From positions 27,155-91,154 of the forward strand of contig DHUL01000044.1 of assembly GCA_002409145.1 (NCBI GenBank): a stretch of 64,000 nucleotides of DNA, given 5' to 3'. The notes beneath the pieces were generated by a model that was not told where the DNA came from, searched no databases, and was given only the letters and a program-made list of their open reading frames with translations. Shown here piece by piece: positions 35,730-44,048 of this stretch. Within the stretch, counting starts at the first letter, position 1, and each line of letters starts with the position of its first letter. A program made the translations under genes and the position numbers. This DNA comes from Bacteroidales bacterium UBA5235. Its GTDB lineage: Bacteria; Bacteroidota; Bacteroidia; Bacteroidales; VadinHA17.

Positions 35730-36749
35730 GTGAACAATCTATTCGTCTTTTGCGAGCTCGATGAAGGCAGGCCTGCCGAAGTCAGCCTCGAGCTGCTCAC
35801 CAGAGGCAGGTCACTGGCCAATACCCTTGGCTGCCGCCTCGAGGCAGTGGTCCTCGGCAGCGGGCTCGAAGGCATCGAAAACGAGCTCTTCCCGTACGGC
35901 GCAGATGTGGTGCATGTGGCTGATGATCCGGTGCTGGAACACTACCGCACCATGCCCTACACCTCAGTGATTACCGGTCTTTTCAGGCAGGAACAGCCCC
36001 AGGTGGCATTGATGGGAGCCACATCCACCGGCCGTGACCTCGGACCAAGAGTCTCATCGGCAATGCACAGCGGACTGACAGCCGACTGCACCAGCCTCGA
36101 GATCGGAGATCACTATGTAAAGAAAACAGATACCACCTATAAAAACCTGCTCTACCAGATCAGGCCCGCTTTCGGCGGCAACATAATTGCCACCATAATC
36201 AACCCTGACCACAGGCCGCAGATGGCCACCGTCCGCGAAGGGGTGATGAAGCGCGAGATCGTAAACAGGAACCACAGGGGAGAACTTAAGAAAATAGATG
36301 TAGCAGCCTTCATCAGACCCGAAGATCTTGTCGTCGAAATCATCGAGCGGCATATGGAGGCGAGGAAGGTGGATATCAAGTCAGCCCAGATCATTGTTTC
36401 AGGCGGATACGGAATGGGATCGAAGGAAAATTTTGCCCTCCTCTACGAACTTGCCTCTGTGCTTGGCGGTGAGGTGGCGGCTTCAAGAGCTGCAGTTGAT
36501 GCCGGCTATGCCGGGCATGAACGACAGGTGGGGCAGACCGGGGTGACCGTGAGGCCAAAGCTTTATATAGCATGCGGTATTTCAGGGCAGATACAGCATA
36601 CCGCCGGGATGAACCAGAGCGGGAAAATCATTGCCATTAACAATGACCCGATGGCGCCAATCAACAGTATTGCCGACTATGTCATCAACGGAGATGTGGC
36701 TGACGTCATTCCGAAGCTAATCAAATACTACAAGGCAAACGCCAGGTAA
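35730..36749 (+). CDS. etfA: Electron transfer flavoprotein, alpha subunit
   Basis: A 339-residue ETF large subunit. The N-terminal domain resembles EtfB, and the C-terminal FAD-binding domain is clear: IIVSGGYGMGSKENFALLYELA (in parts) near residue 212, then ASRAAVDAGY near 250, QVGQTGVTVRPKLYIACGISGQIQHTAGM (in parts) and INNDPMAPINSIADYVINGD. The start is GTG at 35730. It follows etfB by 24 bp and precedes the acyl-CoA dehydrogenase by 35 bp. Whether this ETF is of the bifurcating kind cannot be decided by reading alone; no extra FAD loop is obvious. Confidence 0.95.
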   Translation: MNNLFVFCELDEGRPAEVSLELLTRGRSLANTLGCRLEAVVLGSGLEGIENELFPYGADVVHVADDPVLEHYRTMPYTSVITGLFRQEQPQVALMGATSTGRDLGPRVSSAMHSGLTADCTSLEIGDHYVKKTDTTYKNLLYQIRPAFGGNIIATIINPDHRPQMATVREGVMKREIVNRNHRGELKKIDVAAFIRPEDLVVEIIERHMEARKVDIKSAQIIVSGGYGMGSKENFALLYELASVLGGEVAASRAAVDAGYAGHERQVGQTGVTVRPKLYIACGISGQIQHTAGMNQSGKIIAINNDPMAPINSIADYVINGDVADVIPKLIKYYKANAR

Positions 36750-36783
36750 ACCAACAGCAGTCTGAACCTAAAAAGAAACACCA

Positions 36784-38490
36784 ATGGCAAATTTCTATAC
36801 TGACAATAAGGACCTCAGGTTCCACCTGACACATCCTGTAATGGAAAAGATCGTCAGGCTGAAGGAGATGGATTACAGGGACAGGGAGCAATTTGACTAT
36901 GCCCCGCATGACTTCGAGGATGCCATGGACAACTTTGACAGGGTGCTGGAGATCATTGGAGCCATTTGCGCCGAAGTCATTGGACCGAATGCCGAGGATG
37001 TTGACCATGAGGGACCGACGGTCTCTGACGGTCATGTCACCTATGCCCGTGGCACACGTGAGAACCACGAGGCACTGACCAGGGCAGGGGTGATAGGGAT
37101 GAATTTCCCGCGAAAGTATGATGGACTGAACTTCCCGATGGTGCCATACGTCATGGCTGCCGAACTGGTTTCAAGAGCTGATGCCGGGTTTGCAAACATC
37201 TGGGGTTTGCAGGACTGCGGTGAGACTATTCTCGAGTTTGCCACTGATGAGATAAGGCAGCAATTCCTTCCGAGATTCAACAAGGGTGCAACAGCAGCCA
37301 TGGATCTTACAGAACCTGATGCCGGTTCTGACTTACAGGCAGTACAGCTCAAGGCTCACTTTGACGAATCAAGGGGCACCTGGATGCTTAACGGGGTGAA
37401 GCGTTTCATCACCAATGGCGATGCCGAGATAGCTCTCGTCCTTGCCCGCTCTGAAGAAGGGACGACTGATGGCAGGGGGCTGTCACTCTTCGTTTATGAC
37501 AGGAATGACGGTGGCGTCATCGTCAGACGGATAGAGAACAAGATGGGCATAAAAGGTTCGCCCACCTGCGAACTTGTCTTCCGCAATGCCCCTGTAAAAC
37601 TGGTAGGTGAGCGGAGAATGGGCCTTATCAAGTATGTAATGTCACTGATGAACGGAGCACGTCTCGGGGTAGGTGCGCAGTCAGTGGGGATTGCGCAGGC
37701 TGCTTACGAAGAAGCCAGAAAATATGCATCAGAGAGGAAACAGTTTGGAAAGACAATAGACCAGTTCCCGGCTGTCTTTGAGATGCTCACCCTGATGAGG
37801 ATACGGATTGAGGCAATGCGTACCCTTCTTTATGAAACGGCCCGCTTTGTTGACACCTACAAGGCATGGTCATTTATTGCAGCAGAGCGGCCTCTGACAA
37901 AAGAGGAACGTGAGGACCTGAAAAACAATACCAGGCTGGCAGACATCTATACTCCGATGGTAAAGCTGATAAGCAGTGAGTGGTGCAACCGGATAGCATA
38001 TGACGCGGTCCAGATCCACGGCGGTGCAGGCTTCATAAAGGATTTCCCTGTTGAGAGGCTTTACCGTGACGCCCGCATTACCTCAATATATGAAGGCACG
38101 TCTCAGCTTCAGGTTGTAGCTGCTGTCAGAGGCGTAACAACAGGAGGATACCTGGCGCAGATCCGTGAATATGAGAAGAATGAAATCAGGCCGGAACTCG
38201 ATCACCTGAGGAAGGAGCTTATCACCCTGACCGGTGATTTTGAGAAGAGGGTGGCTCAGGTAACATCTGCAGGCAACAATGAGCTGACAGACTTCCACGC
38301 ACGCCGCCTGGTGGAGATGGCTGCCAATATTATCATGGGTTACCTCCTCCTGCATGATGCCCAGCGTGATGCTGTCTATACCGCCTCGGCAGAGCTTTTC
38401 ATTTCCCATGCTGTATCGGAAAACCTTGTGAGGTCAGAGTATATTGGCGCTTTCGAAGAAAAAACACTAGGCCTCTATAAGGTGAGCTGA
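36784..38490 (+). CDS. Acyl-CoA dehydrogenase
   Basis: A 568-residue FAD enzyme that introduces the alpha-beta double bond in acyl-CoA and gives electrons to ETF. The mid-domain shows AAMDLTEPDAGSDLQAVQ near 177 and GVKRFITNGDA near 212; the C-terminal domain shows GVGAQSVGIAQAAYEEARKY (near 305) and YDAVQIHGGAGFIKDFPVERLYRD (in parts). The catalytic Glu is in SIYEGTSQLQ near 440. About 120 extra residues at the C-terminus make it longer than the usual 380, as in the long bacterial form. Third gene of the etf operon. Its acyl chain preference is unknown. Confidence 0.94.
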   Translation: MANFYTDNKDLRFHLTHPVMEKIVRLKEMDYRDREQFDYAPHDFEDAMDNFDRVLEIIGAICAEVIGPNAEDVDHEGPTVSDGHVTYARGTRENHEALTRAGVIGMNFPRKYDGLNFPMVPYVMAAELVSRADAGFANIWGLQDCGETILEFATDEIRQQFLPRFNKGATAAMDLTEPDAGSDLQAVQLKAHFDESRGTWMLNGVKRFITNGDAEIALVLARSEEGTTDGRGLSLFVYDRNDGGVIVRRIENKMGIKGSPTCELVFRNAPVKLVGERRMGLIKYVMSLMNGARLGVGAQSVGIAQAAYEEARKYASERKQFGKTIDQFPAVFEMLTLMRIRIEAMRTLLYETARFVDTYKAWSFIAAERPLTKEEREDLKNNTRLADIYTPMVKLISSEWCNRIAYDAVQIHGGAGFIKDFPVERLYRDARITSIYEGTSQLQVVAAVRGVTTGGYLAQIREYEKNEIRPELDHLRKELITLTGDFEKRVAQVTSAGNNELTDFHARRLVEMAANIIMGYLLLHDAQRDAVYTASAELFISHAVSENLVRSEYIGAFEEKTLGLYKVS

Positions 38491-38647
38491 TTTGAGCTCT
38501 TCCTGCTCTCCCGGTACTCCATTAATGATGCAGGAAAGCATTTAACAGTCTGCCGGATGACAAATATCAATTTCCGGGTTGACAAGAAACACCTGTATAT
38601 CAGTCCAAATATGCTCTGACCCGGGAAGGGGTGTATTCATATTACGG

Positions 38648-38655
38648 TATCTTTG
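38648..38655 (+). promoter_or_regulatory. -7 element ahead of the cytochrome cluster
   Basis: TATCTTTG matches TAnnTTTG 23 bases before the ATG at 38679. It supports that start over the open frame from 38631. The upstream element is not clear, which may mean that an activator is needed. Confidence 0.55.
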
Positions 38656-38678
38656 TGAAATATATAACAGAAAGCAAG

Positions 38679-39044
38679 ATGATGCGAAAAGCATGGCTTA
38701 CAAGATTGCTGCCTGCTGCACTGATTGTGGCGGGCGGGCTTTCAATATCGTCGTGTGAACAGTATTCCTGGGCTAAGCAGGAAGTACCCCAGGACCTGAC
38801 GGTGAGCTTCTCGGAAACAGTCCAGCCATTCTGCCAGGGCTGTCACTCGGCGTGGACCGTTGACCGTACTTACGACAAACTCTCGGCAAATGTTGACACG
38901 GTAACACCCGGATCAAGCAGGGTGCTGTCAATACATTCTTCAATAACGGCGTTCGGGTCGCAGATGCTGCAGATTGACACGCTCCTGATCCCGGCAACAG
39001 ATGTCATAAAACTGTGGGCCTCACAGGGAGCAGAAAAAAATTAG
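38679..39044 (+). CDS. Monohaem cytochrome c-type lipoprotein
   Basis: A 121-residue lipoprotein. The signal peptide ends in ISSC with Cys26 as the lipid site. One haem motif, CQGCH, lies in FSETVQPFCQGCHSAW near 55, and the C-terminus VIKLWASQGAEKN is the closing helix seen in small cytochrome c domains. The Met in GSQML is a possible sixth haem ligand. It opens a same-strand run with a beta-barrel, a seven-haem cytochrome, a cytochrome b and a further cytochrome c, so it is probably the outer-membrane-tethered member of an electron chain. Confidence 0.85.
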   Translation: MMRKAWLTRLLPAALIVAGGLSISSCEQYSWAKQEVPQDLTVSFSETVQPFCQGCHSAWTVDRTYDKLSANVDTVTPGSSRVLSIHSSITAFGSQMLQIDTLLIPATDVIKLWASQGAEKN

Positions 39045-39072
39045 AATCCAGGAAACCTTAATAAAGTTAACC

Positions 39073-39909
39073 ATGAAGAAAATTGCCATATCCGTCATTC
39101 TGGTCCTGATAACATTTCCAGCATTCTGCCAGGATAACGATGATTACCCTGTCAGGGTTTTTGAGACCAGTATATTAATTGACAATCAGACAGTAGCAAC
39201 ACCTTTCAAGGGTTTGCTCGAGTTTGAGATTCATCACCGTTTCGGAACGCTGAACAATGGTATTGATGACCTCTTCGGGATATGGGCCCCTGCCAACATT
39301 CGCCTGGGGCTCAATTACGGAATTACTGACAGGCTGATGATCGGTATCGGTACAGCCAAGAACTACAAGGCCCAGGATCTGGCCGTGAAGTTTGCCATAC
39401 TACAGCAGACGTCGTCTGGATCGGTTCCCGTCTCACTCAGCTACTACGGAAATATAGGGATTAACCTGTTAAATCAGAATACATTCGGCCCGGCCCATGA
39501 CTGGCGTGAGATACACCGTCTCTCATATTTCAACCAGATTCTGGTGGCACGCCAGTTCGGAACGAAGCTTTCACTTCAGCTTGCTCCCACATTTATCTGG
39601 CTCAATGCCGTTGAGGTGGACTACAGGAATGCTCATTACGGCATCTCAGCCGGTGCAAGGTACAATGTGACCGGCTCACACAGCATTATAGCCGAATATG
39701 ATCAGCTCTTCAGCAGCCAGAAAGACGAATCGCTGAATGCCAAACCGCAGCTGGCACTGGGATGGGAGATAGGAACTGCTACGCATGCATTTCAGATTTT
39801 CTTTGCAAATTACAAGGATATCCTCGGACAGTATAACTTTGTATACAACCAGAACAGTATCAGTGAAGGAGAGTTCCTGATAGGACTGAATGTTACAGTG
39901 CGGTTCTGA
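39073..39909 (+). CDS. DUF5777 family outer-membrane beta-barrel protein
   Basis: A 278-residue exported protein with signal peptide (MKKIAISVILVLITFPAFCQ) and alternating amphipathic strands to a terminal aromatic residue (LNVTVRF), the hallmark of an outer-membrane barrel. The FEIHHRFGTLNNGIDDLFGI segment near 53 matches what I know of DUF5777. About ten to twelve strands can be counted. It lies 28 bp after the lipoprotein cytochrome and 8 bp before the seven-haem gene. Its constant place among cytochrome genes suggests a channel or platform for electron transfer; the sequence itself shows no haem site. Confidence 0.82.
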   Translation: MKKIAISVILVLITFPAFCQDNDDYPVRVFETSILIDNQTVATPFKGLLEFEIHHRFGTLNNGIDDLFGIWAPANIRLGLNYGITDRLMIGIGTAKNYKAQDLAVKFAILQQTSSGSVPVSLSYYGNIGINLLNQNTFGPAHDWREIHRLSYFNQILVARQFGTKLSLQLAPTFIWLNAVEVDYRNAHYGISAGARYNVTGSHSIIAEYDQLFSSQKDESLNAKPQLALGWEIGTATHAFQIFFANYKDILGQYNFVYNQNSISEGEFLIGLNVTVRF

Positions 39910-39917
39910 CAGATAAA

Positions 39918-40928
39918 ATGATTATGGCCATCAGAAAGCTTCTGCTTCTACTTTTTATTTTGTCTCTCCTGGCAACACCGGAGGCAACAGGCCAGGAGCC
40001 TGACACGGTAAAATCGGTCCGCGGAGCCTCAAACAGCCTTTACGCAGAGGACAATGAGAACAACTGCCTGGTATGCCATGGCAGGCTTGTCTACTCCCTT
40101 ACCGACACCACTACGGGAACCACAAGAAAACAGCTCATGTCTGAGCATAACCTGGTTGTTCCTGACATGTTCTACAATTCTGTCCACTGGAGCTTCAGCT
40201 GCCTTGACTGTCATTCCGAAGGATTCAAGACATTTCCCCATCCCCTGGAAACCCGGTTTGAGAGCTCCTGGGGGTGCATAGACTGTCATGGCTATGACCC
40301 GAACTACGCCCGGTACAAGTTTGAGGAGATAGATGCCGAGTATCAGCGCAGCATACATTACACTGCAACTGAAGGACTGATATCATGCTGGAAATGCCAT
40401 GACCCTCACTATTACAATCCGCTTGCCAGGCAGGCCAGGGGTGGACGGGAATATATCATCCGCTCAAATGAGATGTGTCTCCGTTGCCACGGTAACTCTG
40501 ACGTGATGGGTCTGATAAATGACGAGAATGTCAGTATCGTATTGCCGAAGCATGAATGGCTTCCCGATGTGGACCGTCACATGGAGGCTGTCAGGTGCAT
40601 AGACTGCCATACAAGGATGAATGACAGTGTCCTCGTGGCTCATGAGGTGATGCCGGCTGACAGTGCTGTCAGGGGATGTGCCGAATGTCACAGTCAGAAC
40701 TCGATACTGATGGGCACACTTTATAAATATGTTTCTCAGGAAACCCGTGTTGAGAAGGGTTTTCTCAACGGAGTGATCCTGCGAAATGAATCGTATGTGA
40801 TTGGTGCCAACCGCAGCAAATTCATCTCCTTCACAGGTATGTTCCTTATTGGCATGACAATTGCAATAGCCATGGTACACACACTTTTCAGGATCATTAT
40901 CAAAAGGAAGCAGGTAGTTCATGAGTAA
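39918..40928 (+). CDS. Seven-haem cytochrome c with C-terminal membrane anchor
   Basis: A 336-residue exported protein with a signal peptide (LLLLLFILSLLATPEATGQ) and seven CxxCH motifs: CLVCH, CLDCH, CIDCH, CWKCH, CLRCH, CIDCH and CAECH, spread over residues 50-255. A single hydrophobic helix near 300-320 (FTGMFLIGMTIAIAMVHTLF) followed by basic residues (IIIKRK) anchors it in the inner membrane with the haems in the periplasm. This resembles haem subunits of quinol dehydrogenase complexes. Its stop overlaps the start of the cytochrome b gene by eight bases, so the two are translated together and likely form one complex. Confidence 0.92.
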   Translation: MIMAIRKLLLLLFILSLLATPEATGQEPDTVKSVRGASNSLYAEDNENNCLVCHGRLVYSLTDTTTGTTRKQLMSEHNLVVPDMFYNSVHWSFSCLDCHSEGFKTFPHPLETRFESSWGCIDCHGYDPNYARYKFEEIDAEYQRSIHYTATEGLISCWKCHDPHYYNPLARQARGGREYIIRSNEMCLRCHGNSDVMGLINDENVSIVLPKHEWLPDVDRHMEAVRCIDCHTRMNDSVLVAHEVMPADSAVRGCAECHSQNSILMGTLYKYVSQETRVEKGFLNGVILRNESYVIGANRSKFISFTGMFLIGMTIAIAMVHTLFRIIIKRKQVVHE

Positions 40929-41541
40929 GAATTTTTACCATTATCCGGTCTGGGTCAGGCTGTGGCATCTAACCAATGCCATCCTGTGCCTTTTCCTTAT
41001 AGTGACAGGATTCAGCATGCTTTATTCTGATCCTGATCGTGCCCTCGTTGTGAAATTTCAGCGGGCAGTCTCCATTCACAATGTGTGCGGAGTGCTGCTT
41101 ACAATAAGCTATACCGCTTTCCTGATCGGTAATATTTTTACCGAAAACGGCAGGCATTACCTTGTTGCCGTCAAGGGCATGGCTGAGAGGCTCTGGAAGC
41201 AGGCCCGCTATTATGGATTCGGTTATTTCAAAGGTGAGGAGGCTCCTTTTCCCGTCACAGGCACCCGTAAATTCAATCCGTTGCAGCAGGTCTCATATGT
41301 GGGAGTGATGTATTTTATCCTGCCAATGCTGTTCGTTACGGGATGGGCCCTGATGTTCCCGGAGTTCATTCTGAAGAGATTCCTGGGATTCAGCGGCGTA
41401 TTCCTTACAGACCAGTTCCATGTCATCCTTGGATTCCTGGTTGTTGTTTTTCTGTGTATTCACCTCTATGTCAGCACAATGGGCAAATCACCCCTGAGCA
41501 ATTTCAGAAGCATCATCACCGGCTGGCAGGAGAGTCATTAA
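40921..41541 (+). CDS. Membrane cytochrome b subunit
   Basis: A 206-residue integral membrane protein with four main helices, of the cytochrome b561/thiosulfate reductase (PhsC/FdnI-like) type that oxidises quinols. Candidate haem b ligands are His4-region HYPVWVRLWHLTNA, VSIHNVCGVLL near 50, DQFHVILGFLV near 163 and LCIHLYVST near 178. It overlaps the seven-haem gene and is followed by a small cytochrome c, so it probably carries electrons between menaquinol and the periplasmic haems. No catalytic molybdenum subunit lies nearby. Confidence 0.9.
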   Translation: MSKNFYHYPVWVRLWHLTNAILCLFLIVTGFSMLYSDPDRALVVKFQRAVSIHNVCGVLLTISYTAFLIGNIFTENGRHYLVAVKGMAERLWKQARYYGFGYFKGEEAPFPVTGTRKFNPLQQVSYVGVMYFILPMLFVTGWALMFPEFILKRFLGFSGVFLTDQFHVILGFLVVVFLCIHLYVSTMGKSPLSNFRSIITGWQESH

Positions 41542-41570
41542 TAATTTGAGTATAATTAAAATCAAGGTTT

Positions 41571-41987
41571 ATGAAGAGAACAATTAAAACAATTTCCGTT
41601 GTGCTGGCAACAGCCCTGTTCGCCTTTGTTTCGGTAACGGCAAGTGCCCAGCAGAAGAAGGGAGAACCGTGGGTTATCCCTGCAGAGTACAAGAAGATGG
41701 CCAATCCCGTCGCCAAGGACGATGCAACAGTCAAGGCCGGGCAGGTCTCCTATACCAGGAACTGTGCTTCATGCCATGGCAAGACAGGTCTGGGTGACGG
41801 CCCGAAGGGCAGGATGTGCAAGACATTCCCGGGCGACTTCTCAGGCGCTGCCTTCCAGGGATTCACTGATGGAGAAATGTTTTACCAGACAAAGATGGGA
41901 AGAGGCGAGATGCCGGCATATGACAAGAAGGTTCCTGACAATGAGATCTGGAGTATAGTCAACTACATGAGAACGCTGAAAAAGTAG
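41571..41987 (+). CDS. Monohaem cytochrome c
   Basis: A 138-residue periplasmic cytochrome with a signal peptide ending near SVTASAQ. It has the class I cytochrome c plan: haem motif CASCHGKTGLGDG near 63, and a C-terminal Met in GRGEMPAYDKK as the sixth ligand, followed by the closing helix EIWSIVNYMRTL. It is a soluble electron carrier between the cytochrome b/seven-haem pair and an acceptor. It ends the plus-strand run and is followed by a strong terminator. Confidence 0.93.
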   Translation: MKRTIKTISVVLATALFAFVSVTASAQQKKGEPWVIPAEYKKMANPVAKDDATVKAGQVSYTRNCASCHGKTGLGDGPKGRMCKTFPGDFSGAAFQGFTDGEMFYQTKMGRGEMPAYDKKVPDNEIWSIVNYMRTLKK

Positions 41988-42002
41988 ATTTCAATAGTAA
42001 AT

Positions 42003-42040
42003 AAAAAAAGCTGTCCGCGTTGGCGGGCAGCTTTTTTTTT
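42003..42040. terminator. Terminator between convergent cytochrome genes
   Basis: AAAAAAAGCTGTCCGC pairs with GCGGGCAGCTTTTTTTT around a GTTG loop, with a long T run. A/T runs on both sides let it end both the plus-strand cytochrome run and the minus-strand six-haem gene. Confidence 0.88.
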
Positions 42041-42055
42041 GTGCTTTTGTAATCA

Positions 42056-43129
42056 CTATTTTGCCGGATCAGCGAATCCCAGGGTCTCCATTGTTGCAAT
42101 TGAGTTGTCAAGCAGAGTCCTGATGTAACCGGGGTTGTGAAGGCCGTTGCTGCGGTCTTCCTTTACGGTGTTGTAGTTCAGGTAAGCCAGGACGGCGTTG
42201 GCCTTGAAGGTGCCTGCCTTCGCCAGGCCTGTTGCAGGATTGTATACGCCTGCTTCTGTCAGCTGTGCTTCCAGTCGTCCCATTTTGTCTTCGATGTCAG
42301 CTGTCAGGGCGTTGACCTTACCGTCGATTTCCGTTGCGTTCGTATGGCATGTTGTGCATCCTGTTTTAAGCAGCGTCTCTGTTCCGTGGCTGTCATACAT
42401 TAATCCCATGTTGTGTCCGCCTGCCAGGTATCCGTAAGGGGTTGACATGTGGCAGGTGACGCATCCGTTGGCAGTTGAGTGAGGATTATTTGTGGGATGA
42501 GCCTCTCCCGGGAGTTCAAACGGGGTCTTGCCGAGGATGAGGTTGGTGTTCGGTCCGTGATGCGGTCCGATACGGGTTCCGTTGGAGGCAATTGTAAAAT
42601 CAGCTCCGTTAACCGTTGGTGCCGGATTGACAGACCGTGACTGATGACAGAAGGCACACTGGTTGCTGCTTCCTTTATCCCAGATGACATCTGCTCCGGC
42701 GTACTTGACCTCCAGTGTCTGAGCGCCCGGATTGGTCAGGGCCCAGTCAGCATCTGAGTAGGTGTCGTGAATATTGTGGCATGTGGCGCAGTTGATCTGC
42801 ATCGGGTTCGAGGGAACAGAGATGTTGGCTGTTGAACCTTCAGCCAGATACTCGAGGAATCCCTGGCTGGTGTGACACTGCACACATCCGGCCCTGTTGG
42901 CATAGGCTGCATTACCCCCCCTGGCATGAGTTGACTCACTCCATTGTGCAGAGAATGCTGACATAGGGCTGCTGGAATTGTGGCATTCGGCACAACCGAG
43001 TGTTGTTCCGGGATCACCCTTGTCGCCCTTGGGGCCATCCTCACCTACCGGACCCATAGGGCCTTCACAGGAGGCCATTATAAGACCTGCTGATACAACA
43101 AGTGCAGCAAATTTCAGATTTTTTTTCAT
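42056..43129 (-). CDS. Six-haem cytochrome c lipoprotein with collagen-like linker
   Basis: A 357-residue lipoprotein. The signal peptide ends in MASC with Cys21 as the lipid site. Just after it lies a collagen-like stretch of six Gly-X-Y triplets (GPMGPVGEDGPKGDKGDPG). Six CxxCH motifs follow: CAECH, CVQCH, CATCH, CAFCH, CVTCH and CTTCH. Several lone His residues (HHGPN, GHNMG) could be sixth ligands. The last 80 residues have no haem and are helical. It resembles surface multihaem cytochromes; whether it faces outwards is not shown. The frame opens 27 codons earlier, but the lipobox fixes the start at 43129. It diverges from the Crp/Fnr gene. Confidence 0.88.
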   Translation of the reverse strand: MKKNLKFAALVVSAGLIMASCEGPMGPVGEDGPKGDKGDPGTTLGCAECHNSSSPMSAFSAQWSESTHARGGNAAYANRAGCVQCHTSQGFLEYLAEGSTANISVPSNPMQINCATCHNIHDTYSDADWALTNPGAQTLEVKYAGADVIWDKGSSNQCAFCHQSRSVNPAPTVNGADFTIASNGTRIGPHHGPNTNLILGKTPFELPGEAHPTNNPHSTANGCVTCHMSTPYGYLAGGHNMGLMYDSHGTETLLKTGCTTCHTNATEIDGKVNALTADIEDKMGRLEAQLTEAGVYNPATGLAKAGTFKANAVLAYLNYNTVKEDRSNGLHNPGYIRTLLDNSIATMETLGFADPAK

Positions 43130-43242
43130 ATAGGTTTTTATTTCGAATTTTTCCGATGAAAGGTAACAAGACCGTTGATTGGTCAGTACGCCGGGGCGTT
43201 GATATTTCAATCACAATGGATTGATATGTGCAGTCAGTCAGA

Positions 43243-43256
43243 TTGACAAAGATCAA
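43243..43256. promoter_or_regulatory. FNR-type dyad between the cytochrome and regulator genes
   Basis: TTGACAAAGATCAA matches the FNR consensus TTGAT-N4-ATCAA at nine of ten positions. It lies between the minus-strand six-haem gene (start 43129) and the plus-strand Crp/Fnr gene (start 43333). With a -7-like TAAATTTA at 43308-43315, its centre would lie near -72 for the regulator gene, a usual class I activator distance. The regulator next door is the natural candidate to bind it. Confidence 0.6.
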
Positions 43257-43332
43257 ATGCCGCTATGATATATGTCATAATTGCCTGACCCTAAAGAAAT
43301 GACCAGGTAAATTTACATCAAAATCTAACCGG

Positions 43333-44028
43333 ATGTATACAGATAACAAGATAATCAGTTGTGAATTCTGTTCCAGGTGCTGGTCGAACTTCAAAACCCT
43401 CTCTGCAGAGGAATTTGAACTCATCAACAAAAACAGGTATGAAGCCAGCTTCAAGCCTTCTGAGATAATCATCAAGCAGGGCTCGCCCTCTTCAAATGCA
43501 ATATTCCTCCTTTCAGGACTGGCCAAGGTATATATGGAAGGGTATGCCGGGAAGAATCTCATTCTCAACCTGGCAGGACCAAAAACGCTGCTTGCGGGAC
43601 CGGGAGTTCATGTGAACTCAAGATATTGTTATTCCGTGGCGGCCATTACCCATGTGCAGGCCTGCTTCATCAATTTTGACATCATCAGGAATGTGATATC
43701 AGCCAATCCCGGCTTCGCGGAAGGCTTTATCGAGGACCTCAGCGAAAAAGCACTGAAAATTCAGCAGAAGATGCTTAACCTGACCCAGAAAAAGATGCAC
43801 GGAAGGCTCGCCGAAGCATTGCTTTATTTTTCAGACTCCGTCTTCCAATCTGATGAATTTGAGATGGTGCTCTCACGCCAGGAACTTGGTGAGATGACCA
43901 ATATGGCCAAGGAGAGCGTTGTCAGAATTATTGGTGAGTTTGAAAACGAGAATATTATTCATGCCACTCCCAGATCTGTCAGGATACTCAATAGAGAAAA
44001 ACTGCTGGTAATTTCCGAAAAGGGATAG
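43333..44028 (+). CDS. Crp/Fnr family transcriptional regulator
   Basis: A 231-residue regulator with an N-terminal cyclic nucleotide-binding-like beta-barrel (about 25-135), a long dimer helix and a C-terminal winged helix-turn-helix (LSRQELGEMTNMAKESVVRII near 180, in parts). The N-terminus has three cysteines spaced two apart, Cys10, Cys13 and Cys16 (SCEFCSRCW), with more at YCYS and QACF, so an oxygen-sensing iron-sulfur cluster as in FNR is possible but not shown. An FNR-type dyad lies just upstream. Placed between cytochrome genes, it probably controls them in response to oxygen or redox state. Confidence 0.9.
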   Translation: MYTDNKIISCEFCSRCWSNFKTLSAEEFELINKNRYEASFKPSEIIIKQGSPSSNAIFLLSGLAKVYMEGYAGKNLILNLAGPKTLLAGPGVHVNSRYCYSVAAITHVQACFINFDIIRNVISANPGFAEGFIEDLSEKALKIQQKMLNLTQKKMHGRLAEALLYFSDSVFQSDEFEMVLSRQELGEMTNMAKESVVRIIGEFENENIIHATPRSVRILNREKLLVISEKG

Positions 44029-44033
44029 ATTTG
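44026..44033 (+). promoter_or_regulatory. Possible -7 element of ccsBA
   Basis: TAGATTTG matches TAnnTTTG and overlaps the stop codon of the regulator gene. The leader would be only about nine bases, and no upstream element is clear, so cotranscription with the regulator is equally likely. Confidence 0.3.
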
Positions 44034-44048
44034 TATTAAATTGATTTC

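Noticed and set aside
43199..43215. Second FNR-like dyad (TTGATATTTCAA)
   Set aside because: The half-sites are four bases apart, not six, so the spacing does not fit FNR or Crp.
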